Assembly: GCF_031458235.1 (NCBI RefSeq)
Contig: NZ_JAVDYB010000001.1
Coordinates: 8,519,001-8,583,000, forward strand
Reading direction: 5' to 3'
Source of the DNA: Catenuloplanes atrovinosus
Lineage (GTDB): Bacteria > Actinomycetota > Actinomycetes > Mycobacteriales > Micromonosporaceae
DNA: 64,000 nt
Below, one piece after another: positions 8,814 to 18,300 of this stretch. A program made the translations under genes and the position numbers. The notes beneath the pieces are model-generated. The model saw only the letters and a list, made by a program, of their open reading frames with translations, had not been told where the DNA came from and did no database searches. Every line of letters starts with the position of its first letter. Position 1 is the first letter of the stretch.

Positions 8814-9743
8814 TCACGATGTGACCCGCGGCGTCAGGAACCGGGCGGCCACCTCCTCCAGCACGGCCTCGTCGCCGGCGTACCAGCTGTCCGCGCGCGG
8901 CCAGTGCGTGATCACGTCCGTGAAGCCCAGCTCGGCCGCGCGGCCGTGCGCCTCCGCGAACGCGTCCACACTGCTCATCGAGAAGACCGGCGCGGAGTCG
9001 AGCGTCAGGTAGCGGTCGAGCGAGCCGCGCTCCCGGCCGGCCCCGTCCAGCGCGTCGTCCAGCCGCCGCGACAGCTCCTCCACCGTCGCCCACCAGGCCT
9101 CCTGCTGCGCCCGCAGCTCCGCGCCGGAGGGCGGGGACAGCGACGCGCCGGGCACGCCGCCGGTGGTGACCCAGCCCTGCGCGTGCTTCGCGACCAGACG
9201 CAGGCCGCGCGGGCCGTTCGCCGCCATGATCAGGGGCACCCGCGGGCGCTGCACGCAGCCGGGCAGGTTCCGCGCGTCGACGGCCGCGTAGTGCGCGCCT
9301 CGCCAGGTCACGTGGTCCTCGCGGAGCAGCAGGTCGAGCAGCTCGACGAACTCGGCGTACCGGTCGAAGCGGTTCTTGGGCGTCAGCTCGGGCTCGCCCA
9401 GCACGGCCGAGTCGAAGCCGGTGCCGCCCGCGCCCACGCCGAGCAGCAGCCGGCCCGCGCTGATGTCGTCCAGCGCGGTGACCTCGCGGGCGAACGGCAC
9501 CGGATGCCGGAAGTTCGGCGACGCGACCAGCGTGCCGAGCCGCATCTCGGAGGTGACCAGCGCGGCCGCGGTGAGCGTCGGCACCGCGTCGAACCAGGGG
9601 CCGTCGACCAGCGTGCGCCAGCCGATGTGGTCATAGGTCCAGGCGTGGTCGAAGCCCCACTCCTCGGCCCGGCGCCAGCGCCGCTCCGACTGCCGCCACG
9701 GCTGGTCCTGCAGAATCACGATTCCGATGCGCACGATCGACAC
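8814..9743 (-). CDS. LLM-class flavin-dependent oxidoreductase
   Basis: 309 aa, luciferase-like TIM barrel. Recognisable are RIGIVILQDQ at the N-terminus, EWGFDHAWTYDHI, and SAGRLLLGVGAGGTGFD, all typical of F420- or FMN-dependent LLM enzymes. The substrate is unknown. The first start is GTG at 9743 (another GTG at 9734). Neither has a ribosome site: only about 7 bases separate the start from a 16-bp hairpin that ends the upstream sigma gene. Translation may therefore be leaderless or start at the second GTG. Confidence 0.82.
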   Translation of the reverse strand: MSIVRIGIVILQDQPWRQSERRWRRAEEWGFDHAWTYDHIGWRTLVDGPWFDAVPTLTAAALVTSEMRLGTLVASPNFRHPVPFAREVTALDDISAGRLLLGVGAGGTGFDSAVLGEPELTPKNRFDRYAEFVELLDLLLREDHVTWRGAHYAAVDARNLPGCVQRPRVPLIMAANGPRGLRLVAKHAQGWVTTGGVPGASLSPPSGAELRAQQEAWWATVEELSRRLDDALDGAGRERGSLDRYLTLDSAPVFSMSSVDAFAEAHGRAAELGFTDVITHWPRADSWYAGDEAVLEEVAARFLTPRVTS

Positions 9744-9750
9744 GCTAACG

Positions 9751-9787
9751 CAGGAGACCCGGCACCGAACCGGTGCCGGGTCTCCTG
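9751..9787 (-). terminator. 16-bp hairpin after the sigma factor gene
   Basis: Perfect 16-bp stem (9751-9766 / 9772-9787) with a 5-nt loop. It lies 58 bases past the sigma-factor stop on the minus strand and ends 7 bases before the next gene's start codon. No T tract. Confidence 0.65.
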
Positions 9788-9845
9788 ACGAAACGCGGGG
9801 GCGGAGCTCTCTACGCGTTACCCCCGCTGGCTCGGGTGTGCCGGG

Positions 9846-10652
9846 TCAGTCCACCGCGAGGTGGCCGCGCAGCTTGACCAGCGCCTTCGCCAGCAGGCGG
9901 GAGACGTGCATCTGGCTGACGCCGATCTGGTCCGCGATCTGCGACTGGGTGAGGTTCCCGTAGAAGCGCAGGGTCAGTATCTTCTGCTCGCGCTCGTCGA
10001 GCGCGGCCATCGCCGGGCCGAGCGCGACGCGCAGCTCGGTCAGCTCGTACTCGTGGTCCTCGGAGCCGAGCGTGTCGGCCAGCTCCATGCCGCCCTCGTC
10101 GGTCACCGGCGTGGAGAGCGAGGTCGCGGTGTAGGCACGCGCGCCCTCCAGGCCCTCCAGCACCTCCTCCTCGGTGACGTTGAGGTGGGCCGCGATGTCC
10201 GCGACCGTGGGGGAGCGGCCGAGGTCCTGGGAGAGCGTCGCGTTCGCCTCGGAGATGGCCAGGCGCATCTCCTGCAGGCGGCGCGGCACCCGGACCGACC
10301 AGGTGCGGTCGCGGAAGTGGCGCTTGATCTCGCCGATGATGGTGGGGATCGCGTAACCGGCGAAGTCCACGCCGAACGTCGGGTCGAATCGGTCGACCGC
10401 CTTGATCAGGCCGATCATCGCGGTCTGGACCAGGTCGTCCATCGACTCGCCGCGGCCGGAGAAACGGAGCGCGAGGTGGCGTGCCAGCGGCAGCCAGGCC
10501 TCGATCGTCCGCCGGCGCAGTGCGGATCGCGACGGGTGGGTTTCGGGAAGCGCCGCGAGGGCATTAATGAGTTCGGTGCCCTCGGCTGCGGCCGCGTCGT
10601 GCTCGTGGTCGAACCTCGTCGACCCGTGCGCACGGGTTGCTGCAACGCCCAT
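9846..10652 (-). CDS. RNA polymerase sigma factor, SigB/SigF/SigG (stress/sporulation) type
   Basis: 268 aa. Region 2 (about 48-118) shows DDLVQTAMIGLIKAVDRFD and the -10-reading GYAIPTIIGEIKRHFRD; region 3 is about 120-190; region 4 (about 215-265) shows LDEREQKILTLRFYGNLTQ and the HTH IADQIGVSQMHVSRLL. This is group 3, as in actinobacterial SigF/SigB. The ATG is preceded by GGGAGGA. No anti-sigma or anti-anti-sigma gene is adjacent, which is unusual for the family. A 6-bp inverted repeat (10666-10671 / 10680-10685, GTTAGG...CCTAAC) lies just upstream of the start and could be an operator. Confidence 0.92.
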   Translation of the reverse strand: MGVAATRAHGSTRFDHEHDAAAAEGTELINALAALPETHPSRSALRRRTIEAWLPLARHLALRFSGRGESMDDLVQTAMIGLIKAVDRFDPTFGVDFAGYAIPTIIGEIKRHFRDRTWSVRVPRRLQEMRLAISEANATLSQDLGRSPTVADIAAHLNVTEEEVLEGLEGARAYTATSLSTPVTDEGGMELADTLGSEDHEYELTELRVALGPAMAALDEREQKILTLRFYGNLTQSQIADQIGVSQMHVSRLLAKALVKLRGHLAVD

Positions 10653-10853
10653 GGAGTCCTCCCTCGTTAGGATCTCGACCCTAACCTAAAGAGCTTGCCG
10701 GTGGTAGCCGAAAGGATGAGGTGTCCCAGCGTTTCGGCCCTTTCCCACCGACGGTGTGATACCCCTCCGTGGTCCCGATACGGATATGTCGGGTTTCTTC
10801 GACGCGTAGAGTGATCACGTTGTACCGCACGGGTGACCGATGTGGTGGTGATC

Positions 10854-11294
10854 TCAGCTGGTGCGCGAGTCCATCAGCGCGCGGATGCGCAACGCCGCGT
10901 CCTTGGCGAACCGGACGTACTGCTTACCCCGGTAATCCAGCTGCTCCGAGTACCGCCGGTTCTGCAGCGGCTCCAGGAAGTCGAGCACGACGCCGAGCGG
11001 TTCGCGCAGGTCGTGGACCGTGGACTCGGCCGCCTCCGCGAGCTTGCGGTTCATCTCGCGCAGCCCGGACAGCTCCTGGCCCAGCTCGTCCGCGCGGGAG
11101 GTGCCGGCCCGGACGTCCCGCTCCAGGCGGGCGACGTCGCGCTCCAGGCCGGAGATGCGGTCCCGGAGCGCCTCCGCGGCCACCGCCTCGGCGCGCATCT
11201 CGGCACGCAGCAGCGAGATGCGGGCACGCATCAGGTAGAGCCCGGCCAGTGCGGCGGCGAGCATGATCGACGTGACGACCAACGCGACGGTCAC
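10854..11294 (-). CDS. membrane-anchored coiled-coil protein with a histidine-kinase-like H-box
   Basis: 146 aa. Start taken as GTG at 11294, which opens directly into a transmembrane helix (about 2-22). A strongly heptad-patterned Arg/Glu/Leu region (about 25-90) predicts a coiled coil. The C-terminal part contains HDLREPLGVVLDFLEPL, close to the HisKA phosphoacceptor pattern H[DE]LRxPL, but no ATPase domain follows. No ribosome site, so the start is uncertain. Function unknown; a dimerising partner or remnant of a sensor kinase is one reading. It lies downstream of dapD on the same strand (83 bases). Confidence 0.6.
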   Translation of the reverse strand: MTVALVVTSIMLAAALAGLYLMRARISLLRAEMRAEAVAAEALRDRISGLERDVARLERDVRAGTSRADELGQELSGLREMNRKLAEAAESTVHDLREPLGVVLDFLEPLQNRRYSEQLDYRGKQYVRFAKDAALRIRALMDSRTS

Positions 11295-11377
11295 ACCGAA
11301 GACGCTAGCGCCTGCGGGTGTCCTCCGCTGCGATCGGGTGTGTCCGGAACCGGGCGCGCCGGACACACCCGCGCGGA

Positions 11378-12367
11378 TCAGTCGTTGGTGTGCAGCGCCG
11401 TGTTCAGCTCGATGCCGGTGCCCTTGCGCGGCCGGGCCTCCAGCGCGCCGGTCAGCGAGTTCCGCCAGAACAGGATGTTGGACGCGCCGGAGAGCGTGAC
11501 CGCCTTGACCGCCTCGCCGGACGGCAGCAGCACCTTCGAGCCGGCCGTGACGTACGTCCCGGCCTCGACCACGCAGTCGTCGCCGAGCGAGATGCCGATG
11601 CCCGCGTTCGCGCCGATCAGGCAGCGCTCGCCGATCCGGATCCGCTCCTTGCCGCCGCCGGACAGCGTGCCCATGATCGAGGCGCCGCCGCCCACGTCCG
11701 AGCCCTCGCCGACCACGACGCTCGCGGAGATCCGGCCCTCGACCATCGAGTTGCCCAGCGTGCCCGCGTTGAAGTTCACGAAGCCCTCGTGCATGACCGT
11801 GGTGCCGCTGGCCAGGTGCGCGCCGAGCCGGACCCGGTCCGCGTCCGCGATCCGCACGCCGGACGGGACCACGTAATCGATCATCCGCGGGAACTTGTCC
11901 ACGCCGTACACGGTCAGGTGCCGGCCGGCCGCGCGCTCCAGGATCTGCAGCTCGGAGATCCGCTCGCCCGGGCACGGCCCGGCCGAGGTCCAGGCCACGT
12001 TCGCCAGCAGGCCGAAGATGCCGTCCAGGCTCACCGAGTTCGGCGTGACCAGCCGGTGCGAGAGCAGGTGCAGCCGCAGGTACACGTCGAACGTGTCCTT
12101 CGGCGCGTCGGCCAGCGAGCCGATCACGGTGAGCACCGCCACGGTCCGCAGCCCGGGCAGCGCCTTCGGGCCGAGCACGCCGGCCGGGAGGCCCAACAGC
12201 GCGGCGCCGTCCGCGTCCGGCAGCGGCGTGTTCGCCGGCTGCCCCTCGGCCGGCGCCGCTCCGAGGCCGAGCTTGCCGGCCGGGTACCAGGTGTCCAGCA
12301 CCTGACCCTCGGCCGTGATCGTGGCGAGGCCGATGCCCCAGGCCGCACTAGTAGACACGTCGCTCAC
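11378..12367 (-). CDS. dapD: 2,3,4,5-tetrahydropyridine-2,6-dicarboxylate N-succinyltransferase
   Basis: 329 aa, the length of the actinobacterial (M. tuberculosis-type) DapD. The C-terminal half is a left-handed beta-helix of hexapeptide repeats (for example [20 protein letters not shown], then [20 protein letters not shown]), ending in the conserved SNILFWRNS segment. It transfers succinyl from succinyl-CoA in the lysine/meso-DAP pathway, supplying peptidoglycan cross-links. Start GTG at 12367 has no ribosome site but sits 7 nt after a TACCTT box, so it looks leaderless. It is divergent from dapE with only 24 bases between start codons. Confidence 0.93.
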   Translation of the reverse strand: MSDVSTSAAWGIGLATITAEGQVLDTWYPAGKLGLGAAPAEGQPANTPLPDADGAALLGLPAGVLGPKALPGLRTVAVLTVIGSLADAPKDTFDVYLRLHLLSHRLVTPNSVSLDGIFGLLANVAWTSAGPCPGERISELQILERAAGRHLTVYGVDKFPRMIDYVVPSGVRIADADRVRLGAHLASGTTVMHEGFVNFNAGTLGNSMVEGRISASVVVGEGSDVGGGASIMGTLSGGGKERIRIGERCLIGANAGIGISLGDDCVVEAGTYVTAGSKVLLPSGEAVKAVTLSGASNILFWRNSLTGALEARPRKGTGIELNTALHTND

Positions 12368-12374
12368 AGGTGAG

Positions 12375-12384
12375 AAGGTACCGT
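12375..12384. promoter_or_regulatory. overlapping back-to-back -10 elements for dapD and dapE
   Basis: TACCGT at 12379-12384 lies 7 nt before the dapE ATG (12392) on the plus strand. TACCTT (12380-12375, minus strand) lies 7 nt before the dapD GTG (12367). Both fit TANNNT and share the central TA base pairs. Neither gene has a Shine-Dalgarno sequence, consistent with leaderless mRNAs starting at the start codons. Confidence 0.5.
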
Positions 12385-12391
12385 GCCACCC

Positions 12392-13464
12392 ATGGCGAAC
12401 CCGCTGACCCCCGACGTGCTGGCCGACCCGGTCGCGCTCACCCGCGCGCTGGTCGACATCGAGTCCGTCTCGCGAAACGAGAAGGAGATCGCCGACTGCA
12501 TCGAGCTGGTGCTGGCGGACGCGCCGCACCTGACCGTGCACCGGCAGCAGAACACGATCATGGCCCGCACCGAGCTCGGGCGCGCGCGCAGCGGGTGGTG
12601 CTGGCCGGGCACGTCGACACGGTGCCGCTGAACGACAACTTCCCGTCCCGGATGGTCGACGACCTGATCTACGGCTGCGGGACCTCGGACATGAAGTCGG
12701 GCACCGCGCTGGCGCTGCACATCGCCATGACCGTGCCCGACCCGCGGTACGACGTGACGTACTTCTTCTACGAGGCCGAGGAGATCGAGTCCGAGTTCAA
12801 CGGGCTGCACCTGGTCTCCCGCGCGCACCCGCAGTGGCTGGCCGCGGACCTCGCCATCCTGCTGGAGCCCACCTACGGCGTGGTCGAGGCCGGCTGCCAG
12901 GGCACCATGCGGGCGCTGGTCCGGACGACCGGCCGGCGCGCCCACTCGGCCCGGTCCTGGCGCGGCGTGAACGCCATCCACGCCGCCGGCGAGGTGCTGC
13001 GCCGCCTCCAGGAGTACGGGCCGCGCACGGTCACCATCGACGACTGCACGTACCGGGAGGGGCTCAACGCGGTCCGCGTCCACGGCGGCGTGGCCGGCAA
13101 CGTGATCCCGGACCGCTGCGAGGTCGAGGTCAACTACCGCTTCGCGCCGGACCGCTCCGAGGCCGAGGCCGAGGCTCACCTGCGCGAGGTCTTCGCCGGG
13201 TACGACCTGGAACTCACCGACTCCGCCCCGGCCGCGCCGCCCGGCCTCACCGCGGCGCCCGCCCGCGAGTTCCTGGCCGCGGTCGGCGAGCGCCCGGCCG
13301 CGAAGCTGGGCTGGACGGACGTGGCCCGGTTCGCCGCGCTCGGCATCCCGGCGCTCAACTTCGGCCCCGGCGACCCCAACCTCGCGCACACCCAGGAGGA
13401 GCACGTCGAGATCGGCAAGATCCGGGACGGCGCCGCGACGCTGCACCGCTGGCTCGCCTCCTGA
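12392..13464 (+). pseudogene. dapE: succinyl-diaminopimelate desuccinylase, frameshifted as sequenced
   Basis: The N-terminus ([20 protein letters not shown]...) is in the frame of ATG 12392 and continues to about 12580. The rest, beginning [12 protein letters not shown], is in another frame to the stop at 13464. The break coincides with an alternating CGCGCGCG run (12581-12588): two bases fewer, or one more, would join the halves into one protein of about 356 aa. The second part has the M20 peptidase zinc motifs ([22 protein letters not shown]). The enzyme releases succinate and LL-DAP in lysine/peptidoglycan synthesis, and is normally essential. A sequencing error in the CG run is more likely than true loss. 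Confidence 0.85.
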
Positions 13465-13474
13465 GCGCCGATGA

Positions 13475-13502
13475 AGAAGGCCCCGCTTCCGCGGGGCCTT
13501 CT
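13475..13502. terminator. bidirectional terminator after dapE
   Basis: Perfect 12-bp stem AGAAGGCCCCGC (13475-13486 / 13491-13502) with a TTCC loop, between dapE and the convergent small ORF. Confidence 0.8.
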
Positions 13503-13504
13503 CG

Positions 13505-13666
13505 TTACGCTGCGCAATCCTGCTTGGACTTCTCCTCGGACGATTCGTCCTCGGGCTCCGCCGTGGCCTCGCCGTCCAGCAGGGCCATTCGTCGTTCGGC
13601 GACGACGTCGCGGATGCGCCGTTGCATCTGACGCCGATGCCGGAGCATCTCGTTCCTGTTGAGCAC
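13505..13666 (-). CDS. small charged protein, 53 aa
   Basis: 53 aa. Start GTG at 13666 is preceded by GGGAGGAG at about 6 nt. The sequence is basic in the first half (RHRRQMQRRIRDVVAERR) and acidic in the second (EPEDESSEEKSK), likely helical. No family recognised. The strong ribosome site and shared terminator support expression. The AT-richer region 13730-13800 upstream probably carries its promoter. Confidence 0.6.
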   Translation of the reverse strand: MLNRNEMLRHRRQMQRRIRDVVAERRMALLDGEATAEPEDESSEEKSKQDCAA

Positions 13667-13882
13667 GGTTGGCTCCTCCCCCCGAGGTGGCCCGGGCGGA
13701 TACCCGGGCGCCGTGCTGCGCATGCTGATGACTTGTGAAGTAAAGACGTTCCTTCCTTAAGTTTGGTTGCGGCCGTCCTTAGTTTCTGTCGAATTTTCCG
13801 CAGATCCGCCCGCGCGGGGTCGGCCGGACGGTCAGATACCCGTCGCCGGCGTGCATTACGGTGATCGCATGAGGGGTGTGTC

Positions 13883-14680
13883 ATGAGCGGTCGCGTACGT
13901 CTGACTCCGGAACGGCACCGTGGCCCGGTCACGCTGCGGCGCGACGCGATCGAGCCGTCCACCGCGGACCAGAAGCTGCTCGACTCCCGGCAACGCGCGG
14001 AGTGGAAGACGAAGGACGCGTGGCGGGCATTACGGATTCTCTCCGAATTCGTGGAGGGATTCGACAGCCTCGCGGATCTTCCGCCCGCCGTGAGCGTCTT
14101 CGGCTCCGCCCGCAGCAAACCGGACAGCGCCGAGTGCGAGACGGCCGAGCGGGTCGGCGCCGCGCTCACCCGCGCCGGCTACGCGGTGATCACCGGCGGC
14201 GGCCCCGGCGTGATGGAGGCGGCTAACAAAGGGGCCAGCGAGGCCGGCGGGCTCTCCATCGGGCTCGGCATCGAGCTGCCGTTCGAGCAGGGCCTCAACG
14301 AGTGGGTCGACGTCGGCATCGACTTCCGCTACTTCTTCGCCCGCAAGACCATGTTCGTGAAGTACGCGCAGGGATTCATCGTGCTGCCCGGCGGCTTCGG
14401 CACCATGGACGAGCTGTTCGAGGCGCTCACGCTGGTGCAGACCGGCAAGGTGACGCGCTTCCCGGTGGTGCTGATGGGCAGCGCGTACTGGCGCGGCCTG
14501 CTCGACTGGCTGCGCGACACGATGGCCGTGGACGGCAAGATCGGACCGGCCGACCTGGACCTGATCTGCCTGACCGACGACGTCGACGAGGCGGTCCGCT
14601 TCATCGTCGAGGCGGACGCCGCACTCGCCGCCGAGCAGTCCGCCGTGGACGACCTGACCAGCGACGTGCGGGACGCCTGA
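13883..14680 (+). CDS. LOG-family (TIGR00730) nucleotide 5'-monophosphate phosphoribohydrolase
   Basis: 265 aa. Rossmann-fold protein with the LOG signature PGGFGTMDE at 169-177 and a preceding GGGPGVMEAANKGA nucleotide-binding segment. Characterised members cleave the N-glycosidic bond of cytokinin or purine nucleotides; for bacterial members the true substrate is often unknown. It has an N-terminal extension of about 65 residues relative to the core. It overlaps the next gene (TGATG), also a LOG protein. LOG genes near dapE are also found in mycobacteria (from memory). Confidence 0.85.
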   Translation: MSGRVRLTPERHRGPVTLRRDAIEPSTADQKLLDSRQRAEWKTKDAWRALRILSEFVEGFDSLADLPPAVSVFGSARSKPDSAECETAERVGAALTRAGYAVITGGGPGVMEAANKGASEAGGLSIGLGIELPFEQGLNEWVDVGIDFRYFFARKTMFVKYAQGFIVLPGGFGTMDELFEALTLVQTGKVTRFPVVLMGSAYWRGLLDWLRDTMAVDGKIGPADLDLICLTDDVDEAVRFIVEADAALAAEQSAVDDLTSDVRDA

Positions 14681-15228
14681 TGGCCGCGATCTGCGTGTTC
14701 TGCGCGTCCGCCGACGCGATCGAGCAGCGCTGGCTCGACCTGGCCACCGAGACCGGGCGGCAGATCGGGGCCCGCGGCCACACGCTGGTCTCCGGCGGCG
14801 GCTGCGTCGGCATGATGGGCGCGGTCGCGGACGGCGCGCGGGCCGCCGGGGCGTACACGCTCGGGATCATCCCGCAGTCGCTGGTCGACATGGAGGTCGC
14901 GGACACCGCCTCGGACGAGCTGGCCGTGACCGACGGCATGTTCTCCCGCAAGGCCATGATGATCGAGAAATCGGACGCGTTCATCACGCTCCCCGGCGGC
15001 CTGGGCACGCTCGACGAGCTGTTCGAGGTCTGGACCACCGGCTCGCTCGCGATCCACCGCAAGCCGATGGTGCTGGTCAACCCGGACGGCTTCTACGACG
15101 GGCTGCTGAGCTGGCTGCGCACGCTCACCGACACGCGCTTCGTCCGCGAGGGCGCCATGGCCGAGCTGATCGTGGTCGACTCGCTGGACGCCGCCTTCGA
15201 GGCCATCGAGCCGCGCCTGGCCGGCTGA
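14680..15228 (+). CDS. second LOG-family protein (TIGR00730)
   Basis: 182 aa, core-length LOG protein with SGGGCVGMMGAVADGA and the catalytic motif PGGLGTLDE at 105-113. Its ATG at 14680 overlaps the stop of the preceding gene (TGATG), so the two are translationally coupled. The paralogous pair may form hetero-oligomers or act on related nucleotides; this is inference. Start and length match the typical family better than a longer upstream reading. Confidence 0.87.
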   Translation: MAAICVFCASADAIEQRWLDLATETGRQIGARGHTLVSGGGCVGMMGAVADGARAAGAYTLGIIPQSLVDMEVADTASDELAVTDGMFSRKAMMIEKSDAFITLPGGLGTLDELFEVWTTGSLAIHRKPMVLVNPDGFYDGLLSWLRTLTDTRFVREGAMAELIVVDSLDAAFEAIEPRLAG

Positions 15229-15307
15229 CCGGGGCCGTACCCGCCCGGCATAACGGCCCGGACCAGGCGATATCCGGCGTGTCGGTGGGTCGTGATGAGA
15301 TAGCGCG

Positions 15308-18300
15308 ATGACTGTGCTGCCCCGGCGGACGTATCGGCTGGTGCGACGGCCACCGGCCGCCGCGCCGCCGCTGCTGCCGGACGCCGCCCACGACCGGATC
15401 GTCGCCCACACGGACGGTCCGCTGCTGGTGGTCGGCGGCCCGGGCACCGGCAAGACCACCACGCTGGTCGAGGCCGTGGCCGCGCGCGTCCGGGCCGGCA
15501 CCGACCCGGAGCGCATCCTGGTGCTCACGTTCGGCCGCCGCGCCGCGCAGGCGCTGCGTGAGCGGATCGAGGCCCGGGTCGCCGGCCTCGCCGACCGCGA
15601 CGTGGTCCACCAGCCCACGGTCAGGACCTTCCACGCGTACGCGTACAGCCTGCTCCGCCGCGCCGCCGCCGCCCGCGGCGAGCCGTCCCCCCGCCTGCTC
15701 ACCGGCCCCGAACAGGACCTGGTCATCCGCGAACTCCTGGAGGTCGTCGGCGACCCGGACGCGATCACGCCACCACCGGCAGCCGGCACGCGCTCCCCGC
15801 GGTACCGCGAGCCTTCCGCGCCCGGGCCACGACCGGACGATCCCGCGGACGATTTCGCCGACGAGGTGGACCGCGCGAGCGAGCCGCGGTCCGGCAGCCC
15901 GGTCTCCCGCGACGACGGGGACCGCGCGAGCGAGTCGCGACCGGGAGGCCGCACATCCCGCGACGACGACGCCGGCGCTGACGACCGGCGGGCCGGCGCG
16001 CCGCGCGCCGGTGTGACCGGCGTCGCCGGGCGCGAGGAGGTCGCGGGACCGGCCGGTGACGATCCCTACGGCTGGCCCGCCGGGCTCCGGCCCGCGCTGC
16101 GGACCAGGGCGTTCGCCACCCAGCTCCGCGACCTGATGCTGCGCGCGGTCGAGCGCGGCATCGGCCCGGCCGACCTCAGCCGCCTCGGCGAGCGGCTCGG
16201 CCGCGACGACTGGCCGGCCGCGGCGCGGTTCCTCCGCGAGTACGCCGCGGTCCTCGCGCTGCGCGACACCACCGGCCGGGCCGCGGCCGCCTACGACGCG
16301 GCCGAACTGGTCCGCGCCGCGATGACGCTGCTCACCGACGACCCCGAGCTGCTGGAGTCGGAGCGGCGGCGGATCGCGCACGTGTACGTCGACGAACTGG
16401 CCGACACCGACCCGGCCCAGGTCGCGCTGCTGCACCTGATCGCGGGCGGCGGTCTGCCGCTGGTCGCGTTCGCGGACCCGGACTCGTCGGTCTACGGCTT
16501 CCGCGGCGCCGACCCGTCGATAGTGGCGGCCTTCCCGGCCCGCTTCCGCACCGCCTCCGGCGCCCCGGCCGCGACCGTCACCCGCACGATCTCCTACCGC
16601 GCCCCCCAGGGCCTCCTCGACGCGCTCCGCCGCGTCGGCCGCCGCCTCCGCGGCCCGGTCACCCACCGCCACCTCACCGTGCCCCCACCGCCGCCCGCTC
16701 CTCCGTCCGCCTCCGATGCCGTCGCGCCGGATGAAGCGGCCGGCCTCACGACCGCGACCGTGACCGGCGGAAACGAGATCGCGGCGGGCGATGCCGTGAG
16801 CGGCGGGAACGAGGTCGCGGCGGGCGATGCCGTGAGCGGCGGGAACGAGGTCGCGGCGGGCGATGCCGTGAGCGGCGGAAACGAGACCGCGGCGGACGAT
16901 GCGGTGACCGGCGGAAACGAGGTCGCGGCGGGCGATGCCGACGACGCGGGAAAAGCCGCCGCACACGGCGAGGCGGGTTCCCAGGTAGGCGAGAGCATCG
17001 CCGGTGAGATCCCGCGCTCCGACGACGCCGTCGCCCACCGGGCGACCGCCGGGGCCGGTGGGGCGAGCGCCGCCGTCGGTGAGGACGTCGTCGATCCGAG
17101 CGACGCCGCAGAAGCGGCCGACGCCGCCAGGACCGGCGGCACCGCGGAGACCGACGACCCCACCGGGACCCCGAGTGCCGCCGAGACGGAGGACACCGGG
17201 AATCGCGCGGGCGCCGCCGCGATCGGCGACACCGGCGCGAGCGGCGAGGAAGCCGTGCGGGTGCGGACGTTCCGCTCCGCGGTGGCGGAGTCCGCCTACG
17301 TGGCGCACGCGCTGCGGGAGGCGCATCTGCTGCGCGGGATTCCCTGGTCGCGGATGGCGGTGGTCGTACGGTCGACGATGTTGCAGTTGCCGCCGCTCCA
17401 GCGGGCCCTGCACGCGGCCGGTGTGCCGACCGTGACGTACGCCGAGGATCTGCCGCTGCATCTGCAGCCCGCGGTGGCGCCGCTGCTGCTGGCGTTGCGC
17501 TGCGCGCTGGAGCCGGACGCGCTGGACGAGGACGCGGCGGTGACGCTGCTGCACTCGCCGCTGGGTGGCGCCGACCCGCTGGCCGAGCGGCGGCTGCGCC
17601 AGGGGCTGCGCGCGCTGGCACACCGGACCGGCGACCGGCGGTCGTCCGGCGAGCTGATCGCGGCGGTGCTGCGGGACCCGTCGCCGCTGGACGGCGTGGA
17701 CCGGCGGTGGGCCCGGCCCGCCCGGGCCGTCGCCGCGCTGCTGGAGACGGTCCGGCGGGCCGCGGCCGACCCGCGGAACTCGGTCGAGGACGTGCTGTGG
17801 GCGCTGTGGCGGGCGACCGGCCTGGCCGACCGCTGGTACGCGGCCAGCGTGCGCGGGACGCCGCCGCGCGCCGGCGAGAGCGGCCACGTGGAGCGGGCGC
17901 GCGCGGACGCGGCCGACCGCGATCTCGACTCGGTGCTGGTGCTGTTCGACGCGGCCGCGCGGTTCGCGGACCGGCTGCCCGGCGCGCGCACCGAGGTGTT
18001 CTTGGACCACGTGCTCGGCCAGGACCTGCCGGCCGACTCGATCGCGCCGTCCGCGGACCGGGGCGACGCGGTGCGCCTGCTCACCGCGCATGCGGCGAAG
18101 GGCCTGGAGTGGGACGTGGTCGCGATCGCGGGCGTGCAGGAGGGCGTGTGGCCGGACCTGCGGCTGCGCGGCAGCCTGCTCGGCTCCGAGCGCCTGGTCG
18201 ACCTGCTCTCCGGCCGGACCGCGCCGGAGGCGGCCGCGCTGGCCGGGCAGACGTCCGCGCTGCTGGACGAGGAGCGCCGGCTGTTCTACGTGGCCGCGTC

